64,000 bases of DNA, taken from NCBI RefSeq assembly GCF_019059575.1, contig NW_024882033.1:372001-436000 (forward strand). The letters are read 5' to 3'. Under the pieces are notes generated by a model. The model searched no databases and had not been told where the DNA came from. It saw nothing but the letters and a program-made list of their open reading frames with translations. This stretch comes from Amphibalanus amphitrite (Eukaryota; Arthropoda; Thecostraca; Balanomorpha; Balanidae). Shown here piece by piece: positions 13,669-26,479 of the stretch; position 1 is the stretch's first letter, and each line of letters opens with the position of its first letter. Both the position numbers and the translations under genes were made by a program.

Positions 13669-14650
13669 TATTACTAAATAGATTCTATTGCATTTTTATA
13701 AAGAGCAAAACAGGACCTATACAACATCTGGTAATTGACAGAAAACACTTGCCTTCTAGGATGAAGCGAGCAGATAATAATAATTCAAGTTTAAAATACC
13801 CTGGTTATTTTCTACAGAAAATTTTATCACTGAATTTTGCGTAAACATGAACAACGCGCGCCAACATTCAAGTAGTGACAGCGTGCTCAAAAACTCAGTA
13901 AGCAAAGTTCTCTTGCTGTTGCCTAGCAACTCGCTGCAAACTAAGCAGCTTTTACAAGGCATCACCACAGTAGTGAGTAATCATCACCACAGGCTAGTAT
14001 AAGTGGCGCAAAAAAGCGCCAGGAATGGCGCTAAATCACCAAAAAGCCACCACCATATTAAATATTTGTATGTTTTCACTCCGTTGGATCGTAAAAAATG
14101 AAAAAAAATTGATCATTTTTAGTAAAACATCGCATTGTATACTTGCGATGAATTCTTAGTATATTTTTATGAAAATAATGCTCCTTATCAAAACTTAAGA
14201 GTCAAGCTAGCATTCACCTTCACGAGCGAAGGCATGGAAACTAAGGTTGTCCAGGCGGGCTGCGGATCCCATGTGGATTGTGGGATAGATCCTTGGGGCC
14301 ACGTTTTCTTTTTTAGGACATTTCATATCCCCAGAATATCAAACTATACCCTATGCTTACTGCTCAGAACAACCTAAGTCAATATCTCACCCACCACCCA
14401 CCAGTTAGCAGTTAGCACCTTCCGATTCCGGCTCAATAGGCGGACGCGGGACGAGACGGACAACTCTCACACAGGGGCTGGGCTATTGCAGTGGAAGCCC
14501 TCCCGGCTCCCCATTGCACACACCTCCCTAAAATTTGTACAATTTTGGGCAAAAAACGCCCGTGGTCACTAAAAGTGCGCTCATGAGTGCCTGGTGACGA
14601 GCGGCCCGTGGTTGCCCACCCATTGAAAAATCATTACTGACGGCGGCCTA
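13669..14650. other. AT-rich intergenic, nothing recognised
   Basis: No supported exon, RNA gene or transposon end. Short ORFs at 13756-13968 and 14135-14377 lack domains and splice context. Confidence 0.4.
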
Positions 14651-14913
14651 TAACCATCCACCATTGTCCATGCTACCAGCCGCCGTCAGCGGCGACCCGG
14701 CGGTTGGTGAGCCAAAGGTGAGCGGTGAGCCGGCCGTTGTGAGCCAGAGGTCGGCTCAGCTCCCCCTCTGCCCGCTGCTGCAGCCCGGCCCCCTGTGCGG
14801 CTCGCCGCTGCTCGGTCTTCATTCAGCGGAGTCGGGGGAGCCGCCGCCACGCGCCCCAGCGCGCCGCCGAAGCCCGGCCGGCAGCGGCGGCGCCTTTTGA
14901 AGTGGGTCCCTGC
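14651..14913. promoter_or_regulatory. GC-rich block, left half, interrupted by the hAT-type element
   Basis: A GC-rich, CpG-rich block whose right half resumes at 22191-22620 after the 7.26-kb insertion. ORFs exist on both strands but none shows a domain. It may be a promoter or first exon of an unseen gene; the evidence is composition only. Confidence 0.3.
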
Positions 14914-15376
14914 AGCGAGCTCAGTGGCGCAGCCAGGATTTCGTTTCGGGGGGGTCATCGCCTCCAAAGCGGGCCCCCTAGTGTGCGGGCCCCCACCCAT
15001 TTTTCAGAATCTTTCCATATTTCATACGCATTCTGCTGAGCGGGCCCCCTTTACCTGCATGATAACCCTGAGCGAGTTTGAATCGGAAAATTTTGATAGA
15101 ACAATAGTTCGGTAATCACCCGGTGTTCAATTTCCACATGAATTGACCATGACAGAAATATGTTACTATGACGTATGAATTCGTATCTTTCGAGGCCGAA
15201 ATGTGCCCCTACTGCAATATGCATAGCATATATGCAAACTGAACTGTTGTCTGCTTCTGTCGGACAAGATTTAAGCAGTCCCACGTGCCTGTCCTAACTC
15301 AGTCATCTATTGGCTGCTGTAGTAGATTGTGCTTTATTCTTCTTCATTACGTGATTTCGCTCACAAGCAGTTTTGA

Positions 15377-16296
15377 CCCTCGCCGGCACAGGGGGAGGGG
15401 ATGATGCAACCTCCCCCCCCCCCCCTAAGGTTTTTTCGCGAATAACTCGGGTAAAAAGCGGCCGATCGCGACCAAACTTTCAGTACCCTCGCGTTGATCA
15501 CACCTACCCTAGAAATTTCATGACCTTGACCCAAATGGCCTTTGACCTGTGACCTACTTTCCGAGACCATGTTTGGCCAGAATCGCGATTCGGCGTATGC
15601 CGGCTCGCATTAGCCGCGCGTTTGCAGTCTTTTCGTGGTTTCAAGCATTCAAACATGTGAGTTGATGCTGCTCCCATGCATTAGGGTGGATGTCAAGGTC
15701 ACCTGAAGGTCAGGTCAGGTCATTGACCTATGATGACCTCGGTACTTTTTCGAATTATACATGTTTCCAGGCTAGTTTTTGGAGCTGAATCCGAATTTAG
15801 CAACCATTTGAACATTTACGAAGTAGTTTTGGTGCCTTCGTAACATGTTACGAAGCTGCCAGAGGCGGCTGGCACGTAGGTACTACGAATACCCGGCAGG
15901 ACCCCTACTGGTTGACCTGACCTGACCTGACCTGACCTGGCTTAAATGCATAAAGACATCATCTGTGATCAAAACTAACATGATAACTATTCATGATCAG
16001 TACCCCTAAAAACCCTATAGCAGCCACAATTAACGACGTTCTAACAGGTCCCGATTTTCCCGATTTTTCGGTCATTGACCTGACCTGGAAGGTCAACCAA
16101 TGACCAAGAACCTTAAAATGGGGTATCGTCGGCTTCCTCTCGTCACGGGGAACACGCTCGTATTTCCCGCGAAGCTCTAGCTCGATCATGGGCCAAACAC
16201 GAAGGGGTCGTACCACCTTGTGCCGTCACGAAGGGGTCGTACCTCTTGTGCCGTCGAAGGACGCAAAATGTCCGGAATGGCCTGTGCCGGCGAGGG
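15377..16296. mobile_element. AGGTCA-rich TTAA-type MITE, copy 1
   Basis: Perfect 16-bp inverted repeats CCCTCGCCGGCACAGG / CCTGTGCCGGCGAGGG, flanked by TTGA (left) and TTAA (right). CCC starts and TTAA-like targets resemble piggyBac ends. The interior is rich in AGGTCA/TGACCT direct repeats (15690-15760, 15912-15940, 16070-16110). Non-coding. Related copies are at 36040-36950 and 46715-48281. Confidence 0.85.
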
Positions 16297-16996
16297 TTAA
16301 CGCGCTCATATGGGACATGTATTGCCATGGGCCGGGTTTGTTGTGGCGTGGTGATGTGGTGACGTAGATTCTGACTGCTATCGAGGTCCCGGCATGGTGT
16401 TACTTAGCGTGGGGTACGGGCCCGACCGTTGCGCCAAGTGCGCTGAAATTTGCGCAACTTATAGATTAAATGGGCAACGTGCCTTTGAGGGTCTCAGCTC
16501 GATCGGATTGATAGCGAGCACATGACGCGTGCTCAAAAAGTGCAAATTCGCGTTATGGACTTTACATGTATGTATAAATCGGCTTGCAAAATCGGGCGAA
16601 AATGACTAAATTTGCCAGACACTGGTCCGGTCCCCGTGCAGTATCTCGGTAACCGTGGGCCCAATCGCCACGGGGTATCGTGTAGAGAATCGAAATGGCT
16701 ATCGAATGGTGTGCGGTGCAGGGATGGCACGCGCCACGTGCACCCGTGAGGGCACTTATACTGGGAAATTTACGTTTCGGACAAATTTGGGACTTAATGC
16801 TATTTTCGGGTGACTGTTTGGCGGAGCGGGTTCAAACCAGGGTTTCGGAGTCGGAGTCGGAGTCGGAGTCGGAGTCGCCCGGAGTCATGGCAAGCAGCCA
16901 GGAGTCGGAGTCGGAGTCGGAGTCGGTCAAGCTGCCTCGACTCCGACTCCGGGAAGTTAACTAAAATCCGTGATATCACTTTTCAGTTGTTATTAA

Positions 16997-19320
16997 CCCT
17001 CTAATGCCCACACATAGTTCCACGGTTCCTAAAATTAGCACCTTGTGACATATGATTCATTTTGGGTCCCTTGTTCGAAATCTGGAGTCAAATATTTTTT
17101 CGCAGTTCAAATTTCGGAAATAAATTTTGTATCAAATATGATACATTGGGCATTCCACTTGGTAATTTTTAGTGGTATCAGACCACACAGAAGGAAGTGA
17201 AGACATAGATGAGAAAATATATATTATTAAAAATTGCAGTGATAAAAGTGGCAGTTAAAATGTGTAAAATGCCAACAAGACATCCTTTACTGTGCACTTT
17301 TTATCAGAACATTTTCTTAATATTTCATCGGCATCCTTCTTCTATCAAAATGTCCTTTCAGTCGGTGCTTAGGGAACAACGCTAATCATAGGCATCTATT
17401 TACGAGTGCCTTCTATTCCTTCAATTTCCACGATACAGCGCGTTGCACTTGTGCAATTTTTTCATAATTCAGACATGTGGGCCGTGCTTCTCAAACGTAG
17501 ATGCGTTATGCATACTTGATATAGAAATGAAGACATTACAGTTGGCTCGCGGTAAGTGGTTGAAGTGAAGCAGTTGTGATGCAAAATGCTGAACAGCCTG
17601 CCGACGGACCGGAATCAATGCCAAAGACGATGTTGGTTTATCTTCATGATAGCCGGACAATCTCGGGTGACTGAAACTCTCAGCCTGTGAATCGTCAGTT
17701 AGTACTTTGACTGGTCGTGCGGTCCTGATGTCATCGGTACCAGTATAACAGCCGCGTACTGACCAGTGCAATAACCGTTGTACGTGTCAGACAACAAAGG
17801 TACAGGTAACTGTGCACCGATCGGCAGGAACTTGCACAATATTCATTGACCTCATGTGGAGGTGAGCAATGAGCATACGCATTACGCAATGCCGCACTTT
17901 AACTTTTATTCTTGTGGTCAGTACAAAAGTAGTATCCATGTTTTAGTACCTATAAATCCTTTTTGTTCAGTGGCACTCAGCTACCACAGTTGGCGGTATA
18001 TGTCAATATATGACAACAAATGACATACCTGGCAGTGAAAATGCTTGCCAGGTGTCAGGCACCTGCTGGAACCTGGCAGCAGTGCATGGTTGCCTACTTC
18101 TTAGATAGGAAATCAAAGGAACCACGGCCTTCGGTCCGGAGTCTGTCTTCATGGCGAGCCCGTTTAGCCAGCTTCCTCTGAAGATGACGGTATAGTTTTC
18201 CACTCCACATTCAATCTCTTACTACTGGGATGAATGGAGGAAATTTGAATCGCAAACAAATTGTGAGTCGTTCTCCAATATGAATGAAAAATGCTAGCTG
18301 GCTGCTAATGCAAGTCTTCAGCCATGCCCAGCTAACACATAGACCCACAAGACATAAATAAGCCCGTCCACAACCCCTGTTGGAATATCGAAATTGTGCA
18401 AGAGACCGCTGAATCCTCCTGTCCCTAACATCAAGTCTCAATTTTTGGTTTCACGAGTATAAATGCTAGCACGGATGATCGTTCCTTGAAATCAACAAGC
18501 TTGTCATCGATAGCATGTCATTCCTAACGTGGTTTTAGAAGATATGGTCTGCTAGTGTCCTGCAGATCAAAAAGTTCACTAATCACTATTGTCATCGTCA
18601 AACAGTTGCAAACCATATTCCTATGAGCGTTAGAAAAGTCGAGATGTATGAGACATGTAAGGCCACTCATAGAGAGCTAGATGTTAGAAGATTGACAAGG
18701 ATGAGAGGCGGCATAAGCGTACCAATATCGTTATGACATTTTAAGTCTGGAGCGAAATAGAGTTATCTGGCGCAAGAGGTGCGAACTTCACAAATTTATG
18801 CATCTTGTACCATCGTCATTTGCAATGACTCACAGGCCATTGCAATGCTTATCACCTGAGAAAACTATGGTATTGGCACACCGTATGTTGCAGCGGCGAA
18901 AATTTCATAGAAAATATTGGAGTGCTATGCCCATCTGTATCATATCTAGTATCCCCAAAGATAGGGGTCCATATCTTTGACCCTGAAAAGTTGCGATGTT
19001 TTGCAACATACTATGATATATGTTGAACATTTGTCTCACAGTATACCAAGTTTCTTTCCAAATAACTAATTTTTTGTTTTCTAAATGCTTAAATTTACAC
19101 TTGCATCTCAAATCGATTTTCGGCAAAGGACAAACTGACCCTCTTCAAAATCACCTGGTGGGAAACTGAGAAATCATTACTTAAAAATTTTGCCACCAGG
19201 TGGTTGCCAAGACGTACCACTTCTGATACAGCAGGGTTTTCAACAATTTTCACCTCTATGATTAGCAGGCGAATTTTCTGCAAATTGACTTACAGATATG
19301 ATACCGGGGGCACTAGAGGG
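16997..19320. mobile_element. TTAA-flanked piggyBac-like element, decayed
   Basis: Flanked by TTAA at 16993-16996 and 19321-19324, with inverted ends CCCTCTAATGCCC and GGGGGCACTAGAGGG. At 2.3 kb it is long enough to have held a transposase. Interior frames on both strands are broken into pieces under 105 codons and I could not identify a piggyBac catalytic segment. Classification rests on ends and target site only. Confidence 0.7.
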
Positions 19321-19324
19321 TTAA

Positions 19325-20430
19325 CCAGTGGCCCCCGCGGTAGAGTTCGCTTCTGGTGATCAAAAATAACTTTTGCACACATCTTGTTTTTGTTGAGTCC
19401 CGGTCCTGGATTTCCACGCCCTGCTGGGGATGGGGTCACCGAAAGTAAAATTTCGCCACTTCCCAGGTCAAACTTCGATAAGTCTCGACAAACCAGTGCT
19501 TAACTCAGGAACAGATAGAGCTACAGCACAGTGGAAAAGCGCATTCGATAGCTCTTCGGTCTTGGTCTTTCAGAATAGATCTCGCATATTTGACTTGAGA
19601 TCAACGGTTTAGCCTGCAGGGGGCAAAAACTGTCAAAATAGACGTTCTTTGCTGAAACGGTTTTCCTCCAATAGCTTTTGACTCAAAACTTGTACGAGAT
19701 TATTTTTATTAGCATCGTGTTCCTCTCGCCAAGACGCATCGAATGAACTGTAATTTGACCTCGAAACGTCAACTTTAAATTGGACCTCAGGTCAAGGTAA
19801 TGGCCTGACAGGAAAAGGTCATGTTGCATATCAGTCGATCCGTATCGTCGAGCCGAACACATCTAAAGCGTTTTCATCGCTCTACCGTACCTCCATCAAA
19901 AGGTATTAGCGAAAAACTGTTAGATGTCATTCATGACCCGAGATGACCTCAGGGACATAACGAGGGGTCACAGGTGCCATTTTCCGGTTCATTGTGCATC
20001 ATGTTTACTTATAATTCGTGATGTTTGAAAGTGTTTAGAATGACGTTGGTCCAAAAGAGGTGCATTTCAATTTTTCCTATTGACTTTGATGGAGAGGTCG
20101 GAAAATTGATCTGACCTTAGGTCACCGATATCAAATTTCCGAGAAAAACATTTTGTACATAGGTACTGTTACCCAAGCAATTGCTGAAAGTTTCAAAGTG
20201 ATCGGCCACTCGGTGTAACTATGGCAAGCATTTAATTTTTATGAGGTGAGGCCACTTGACGTGACCTGGTGACCTGACGTTGAGTGACCTTGGTCTGAAA
20301 TTTACACAGCATATGCAGAAAAAGATGCATGATGGTAAGGTGTGCCGAAAACGGCGGCCGCCGGAAAGGGGTGTTCAAACACCCCCAGCAGGGTGCGGGT
20401 TAATTAAGTGTCGTTTTCAATGCTTCGTAT
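19325..20430. other. interior of the inner hAT-type element
   Basis: Non-coding. It contains scattered AGGTCA/TGACC half-sites (19750-19800, 19935-19965, 20100-20130, 20245-20290), like the TTAA family nearby. No intact ORF with a recognisable domain. Confidence 0.5.
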
Positions 20431-21084
20431 CAGACCCGGAGTCGGAGTCGGAGTCGGAGTCGGAGTCGGAGTCGGTCAGGAGCTCGGAGTCGGAGTCGGA
20501 GTCGGAGTCGGAACAGCGCTACCACGACTCCGAAACCCTGGTTCAAACAACGCCTGTTGGCAAAAGAAATGTACCGCCTCTCATGGAAAAATTGTGAAAA
20601 GCTAATTGATCAAAAACAAGGTGGAACAAATCGCTGGAAAGAATGGTATTTGTTAATGACTTACTTAATTACACGGGTTTTACTGCATAACCTGGTACGT
20701 TTGACAGTTGAAAATGGCATAGTTGGAAAGAGCATTCAATTTTTTCCTAAATCCAATCATCGCTTTTGCATGACGAGCAACAGTATTCTTAAAAATATAA
20801 ATGTTGGAAACCTCTACATAGTAATTCATCGATGGCTGTCATTTTTCAATAACCTACGTCAACCGTTGTTATAAACTACACATGACATGTTCTATAGTAG
20901 AACGCATGCTTATCAGACACGAGCACCTCGATGCAATGGATATTTTTTCCCAATCCAAAATGCTTAGCCGTCAAAAAGCAATCAACCGAAATGGATACAT
21001 CACCCACGGACACAAGACCAACCAAATGCCCACCGATCGAAAATACCCTTTATTCGCTTTGCGGAGCAAGCGGGTCACCCTAGC

Positions 21085-21895
21085 GGGCCCCATTCAACCA
21101 GGGGCCCAGGCCCTATCCACACGGGGGCCCGGGCCACGTCCACCTGGGGCTCTCCGGGCCCCGTCCACCCGGGGCTCCGGGGCCCGTCCACCAGGGGGCC
21201 CGGGCCCCATCCATCCGGGGGCCGGGCCCCGTTCTCCCGGGGGCCGGGCCCCATTCACCCGGGGGTCCGGCGTCCACCCGGGCCCGGGGCCCGTTCTACC
21301 GGGGGCCCGGACCTATCCACGGGGGTCCCGGGCCCCATCCACCCCGGGGGCCCGGGCCCATTCTCCCAGGGGCCCGGATCAATTCTCCCGGGGCCCGGGC
21401 CCGTTCTCCGGGAGGCCCGGGTCCGTTCTCCAATCTCCCGGGGCCCCGGGCCCGTTCTCCCGGGGGTCCGGGCCCCATCCACCCAGGAGGCCCGGGCCCG
21501 TTCTCCCAGGGGCCCGGATCAATTCTCCCGGGGGCCCGGGCCCGTTCTCCGGGAGGCCCGGGTCCGTTCTCCAATCTCCCGGGGCCCGGGGCCCGTTCTC
21601 CCGGGGGCCCGGACCCATCAACGGGGGGGGGGCATCCACCCAGGAGGCCCGGGTCAATTCTCCCGGGGGCCCGGGCCCGTTCTCCGGGAGGCCCGGGTCC
21701 GTTCTCCAATCTCCCGGGGCCCGGGGCCCGTTCTCCCGGGGGCCCAGACCCATCAACGGGGGCCCGGGCCCCATCCACCCAGGAGGCCCGGGCCCCATCC
21801 ACCCAGGAGGCCCGAGCCCGTTCTCCCAGGGGCCGGGCCCGTTCTCCCGGGGGCCCGGGCCCCGTCCACCTGGGGCCCCAGGCCGACCCCTCACC
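21085..21895. repeat. GGGCCC-rich minisatellite
   Basis: About 800 bp of GGGCCCGGGCCC and CCGTTCTCCCGGGGG units. A longer unit of roughly 135-140 bp (holding CAATTCTCCCGGGG, GGAGGCCCGGGTCC and TCCAATCTCCCGGGG) repeats about three times. Collagen-like ORFs on both strands are translations of the repeat. It may have grown from the GCGGGCCCC motifs of the host hAT-type element. Confidence 0.9.
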
Positions 21896-21950
21896 CGTGG
21901 TGTCCCAGTAGGCATTTCTCGAAGCGGGCTCGTCCGATTAGATTAGGGCC

Positions 21951-22114
<164 letters not shown>

Positions 22115-22190
22115 AGCGGGCCCCTGACAGAAATTTCGGGGGGGTCAGCTGACCCTCTGACCCCCCCCTGGCTGCGCCACTGAGCGAGCT

Positions 22191-22620
22191 CATTACGTCC
22201 ATCATTAGCGCGTCGGCCGGTCCGCAGGTAACAAGCGGCAACGGCAGCGGCAGCGCGGCCCGGCCCGAATCGATCGCACGCGCCGGCCGGTCGTGTCTCT
22301 CTCGCGCCCCGCACACACACACACAGTAATCTCCGTCACCGCAGCAGAAAATGAGAGCTGCCGCCCCGAGACGGGGCTGACGGACCGTAAGGTAGACAGC
22401 AGATCACATACGGGTGCTGACGGAACCGGGAACGCACAGTAGACGGGCTCAATATTCTGCTCAAACTTCCGTCTACATGCGCACTGCAGACGGACTCGAT
22501 CAGCAGCAGATAGCACACTGTCTCTCAGTCAGTTAGAATCACACTGTCAGTCTCTCAGTCCTCTCGAACCAAAGGGGTCAAGGGCTGAGGGGCCGTAGAG
22601 GAGGCGGAACTCGGAAGCCA
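22191..22620. promoter_or_regulatory. GC-rich block, right half
   Basis: Continues the GC-rich host sequence broken at 14921. No recognised domain in any frame. Probably a promoter or untranslated region of an unseen gene. Confidence 0.25.
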
Positions 22621-25560
22621 CGCCAACCCAAGACACGGCCCCTGACGAATCGCTCAACAGGAGACGGTAGATCGGAGAGGGGCACTGAATATGTACCATT
22701 TTGTTCATTTATTATGTTCATTATAGCCCATCATCATCATTACAGACTTTGACATTGTTTACCGATTATATAAATCCTAAGTGTCAGTCGATCTGGCGGT
22801 AGTGTATGACAGCCTGGTTCACTGTTATACGTAGGTCAGGTGTCGGGCATGCCGGGCCGCACGGTTCAGATCGGCTATTCGGCAACGGTGCCAGTGGGAT
22901 CGTGTAGCCGTAATTGCCGACGTTGCGCCGATAATGAATAATTGCTGCCCGCTCATTAGACCGGGCGAGCGCCGTTGTATTGAATTACGTGCCGAGGTCG
23001 AGCCGAGAGCAGTGCGCGATCGGCCCGCGAACCGCCGGCTCTCCGTCTCTGGCTGCCTCTCTCCCGGCTTCTCCTCTGGGCACTCGCGGCCCAGGGGTAC
23101 GGGGATGACGGCTTGTGATCTGGACCCCCGGCGGCTCTGACCAGCTCCAGTCGCCGATCGGACGTCTAGTAACCGTCTCATAAGACTACCGTCAGGCTGC
23201 AGCGCCCATTGCAGACAGCTGAGATATAACTATTGGTGAGCTCCTCTGTAAACGCGGGTGCTCTTTACGACAAAATCATACGCCAAATATAATGATTGTT
23301 GTCTCACCATGTCCGTTTTCATCATAATAGATACGCAAATAGGTTGTCTACATGACAAGGCACAATTTTGCAGTAAATATGCACCAGTCAACGGTTATCG
23401 TCAATAGGGCTATCCGCAGTCCGCACCCCACTTAGGTCATGTTTATGATAATGCCATCAAAAATCCCCATCAGGATTTTTTTTCAAATGTTATGTGAGAG
23501 TGGCTGAGAGCGACGGGTCGCTTATCTGCATATATGATATCGGTACTAAATTTTGGCTGGCTTCTCTGTACCAGCAATTCCTTCCAAATCCGAACGTCCC
23601 CGTCTGCGATTTCTTGAGGTTTCCGTCCTACAGAGGCAGCACGGTTGCCTTCGACTGTGGCCTGCCGCTGGTCCCTATGGATGCCAGGCTGCAGGGATGT
23701 GATTACATGCTCCGGCCGGCGCTCCTTCTCCCCGGGGAGAATTACAGAGTGGCTGCAGTGATCATCTTGCCGCTCTTCCTCTCAGGGCACGGCCTGCGCC
23801 TGCAGCGGTGTGCCAGTGTGTGCGCCGTGCCCGTGCGGTATGTTGTGTCAGCCATGGATAGAGTTTGCCAGCGTCCAAGCATACAACATTGGTTAGCAGG
23901 CTTTGTTACGTTACAAAGCTTACATTTGCCTTTACATTTTTCTCCACTGAGGGACGTCCCTGAGGCCTTCAGGCATGCCTTATTATGCATCGTTTCTCCA
24001 TTATGTATGAACTGTTCACTATTGAGCCCCAGGTCACCTGAGTTCAGATCACCAGGTCACGCCAAAAGTCGCAGACAGAGAGCGAGGCAGCCGATTGCAG
24101 GCAGCGACTGAGAGGTCGCTCAGCCGCGAGCCGACAGTAAGTTATGATGAACCGGGGCGCCGGGACGCTAAGTGGGGCCATGCAAAGTTTGAGCCACGGA
24201 TCGAGACGAACTCGTCAAGTGTGAAATAGAAGCGCCAGCGACTGACATTTCCTCTTTAGCCATCAGAGCTTAAACGTCATTAGAGAAGCGCGAGAGTTGC
24301 TGTGAGTTATGAACGGGGCAAGACACGACTTAGTTGACTGATCAAACGGCTTACAAGTTTGAAAATTATGGCGACTTTTTGGTTAAAATAATAGGTTGTC
24401 ATTATTATTATCTATATTTAGTTATTCATTACGCTATGGTATAGTTATAACAGCACCATTATTACTGCAGAAATTCGTATATGTTTAAGTACTCACTACC
24501 CACTACCCAATCCTTATAGAATCGGCCATGTTTCTGACTAGTGACTCGCATTATTCTGCTCCAACTTCCTCAGTTGAACAGTTGCACTCCTCATTTCCTT
24601 ATTCTCATGTTTCATTTTTTCATATTTCTTCCTAAAACACATCAAACCTCAGTTTCCAAAGTTCTCAGATTCTCCCAGTTCCGCACTGCTGCCGCGAAGA
24701 ATCTTGGATGCTGTTCCGCCAGGCAGCTGTGTTCTCCGGGACAGCCTACCATTACAGGCAGTAGGCACTGCAGTTTTACGGCGCGGCGCGGGCCGGCTGT
24801 TCCGTATTCAGGCTCAGGGTGAATGCTTCGTAAGCGGTCTCGTCAAGCGGTGGAGAGGGACGTCGGACAAGTGATCTTCTAGAATAAGTTTGAATTGGAG
24901 ATTTGGAAAAGAAATGCCAGAACCAGGACCGAATGGTCATAAGTCATCTGTAGGTATGTTTCGTAAACAGCACAAGCTCGATTGTCGACCGATATTTCTA
25001 CAGGCTATGGCTCTAGGCTCAAGGCTGTGCAAGTGCCAGCCAGCCAATCGTGCTTAAAGGGAGCTCAGTTGCATTAGTCACACAGCACTTCTTTTGTTTT
25101 GTTTTTCTGGTGTATAAAACAACACAGTAAGTTCTGCTTCTAAATAAAAAAGGAAAAAAATTGATCACTGACATGACACAAATGTAATATTTTAGCAATT
25201 GAAAAGAACATTAGCCTATAGGCAAAGACAGTTCTGCTTCCCTGTCGACAGCAATGTAAGCTTTCAACCAATTTACAACACATTTCAGGCCAACACGATC
25301 CACCAGACCGCCAGTAGTATCCACGAATTAGGTACTAAGGGAGGCAAAGAGGCTAAGAGTGACGAGCAGACATGGATCTGCGACCCAACTAGCTAATACA
25401 TGGACAGATAAATGAAAGCAGCTGAACCGAAGAGCATTAACGACAGATGTTTTCGGTGCCGCTATGGCCAGGTTTCGTGGGGGATAGACAAAATGTAAGC
25501 AACTAGTAGGTATCGGGAGGAGCAAGTCACATCGACAGGAAGGAGAAAGCCAGGGACGGG
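22621..25560. other. intergenic, no supported gene
   Basis: Mixed composition. A plus-strand segment at 23494-24111 stays open for 205 codons with moderately GC-rich codons but no recognisable domain, so it is not called. GC-rich patches at 22820-23160 likewise show nothing identifiable. The remainder is AT-rich. Confidence 0.35.
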
Positions 25561-25860
25561 GACAGCCAAGATGGAGATATTCGGGCTAGAAGACGGGACA
25601 AATTGGGATAGCGGAGCCGGGTGGCCGGGACAGGGCGGGGGTGGGGGCGGGGGCGGGGGCGGTGCCGGGCGGGGCGGGACCGGGTCACAGGATGGGTGCT
25701 GCCGGGCGGGGCGGACGGACAGGGCGCGCCGCGCCGCGCGGAAGCGAGGGGCGGTGCTGGCGGCACGGCATTGTTGGCCGGCCTGACGGTCACATGCCGC
25801 CCACCGCTGCACACATCTGAATCAGCTCGCTAACTGGGGCTGTCACGGCACGGAAACACG
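25561..25860. other. GC-rich block with poly-G run
   Basis: Very GC-rich, with a GGGGGC-type run at 25635-25665. Proline-rich antisense ORFs reflect that run. May be a CpG-type regulatory block. Confidence 0.3.
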
Positions 25861-26479
25861 GCCAGACAGCGTCTGAGGGCACTCGGGCCGGGCGAACACA
25901 CCGGTACAAAATAACTGGCACAATTGTTTCACTCTTCTGGCTATGCAGAGGCATAAAGTTCACAGCAAACATGCTCACAGTTCAAGAACAAATGTATGTT
26001 CACATGGGATGTTTACAGCTATTATAGTTAACGATAATAATAATGTCATTACCACATAGAACGTGTGTCCTCTTTCTGCAAAAATAGATCAGAGTGTGAC
26101 AACCAACTGATGTGACCTTTTCTAACCTTCTATGACCTTTCTAGTCCTATAACCTTAGTTGTTTGTTGCAGAGGGAAGTGGTGTCTAAAAGTCAAGTGAT
26201 GTTTCGTGAAGCCCGAGAGAATTATTAGAAGAAGAGGTGCCCGATATAAGCTGGAAATTCATTTTGTTGTCACTTCTCTCCTCTCCCTCAGCTGTCTGCT
26301 GTCCTCGCCTTTCAAGTGATTTGTCATTTCGATATGAACATGAAGAGAGGACGAATAAGTGAAGGAAATACGATTGCGTTGATAAATGAAAGTAACTATT
26401 CTGTTCCTTTGGGTCAATGAGAAAACATATCATAATGACCTTTGATTCACCTTTACCTATCAGCAAAACGCTAGCTCGC

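Larger units (their letters stand above)
16838..20540. mobile_element. hAT-type element with GAGTCG subterminal repeats
   Basis: Ends CAGGGTTTCGGAGTCG and CGACTCCGAAACCCTG are inverted and flanked by the identical 8-bp direct duplication GTTCAAAC (16830-16837 and 20541-20548). Directly inside each end is a (GAGTCG)n run (16846-16925 and 20440-20512). No transposase is recognised. It is nested in the outer hAT-type element and itself contains the TTAA element at 16997-19320. Confidence 0.88.

Noticed and set aside
16997..19320. PiggyBac transposase gene inside the TTAA element
   Set aside because: Searched both strands for catalytic-core phrases; only short broken frames were found, so only the element is called.
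20882..21946. Collagen-like 354-codon ORF and its antisense partners
   Set aside because: Translation of the GGGCCC minisatellite; open in several frames on both strands, with no signal peptide or collagen end domains.
23494..24111. 205-codon plus-strand open segment
   Set aside because: Protein-like in places but no domain, no convincing splice pair, and the second half has low-quality composition.
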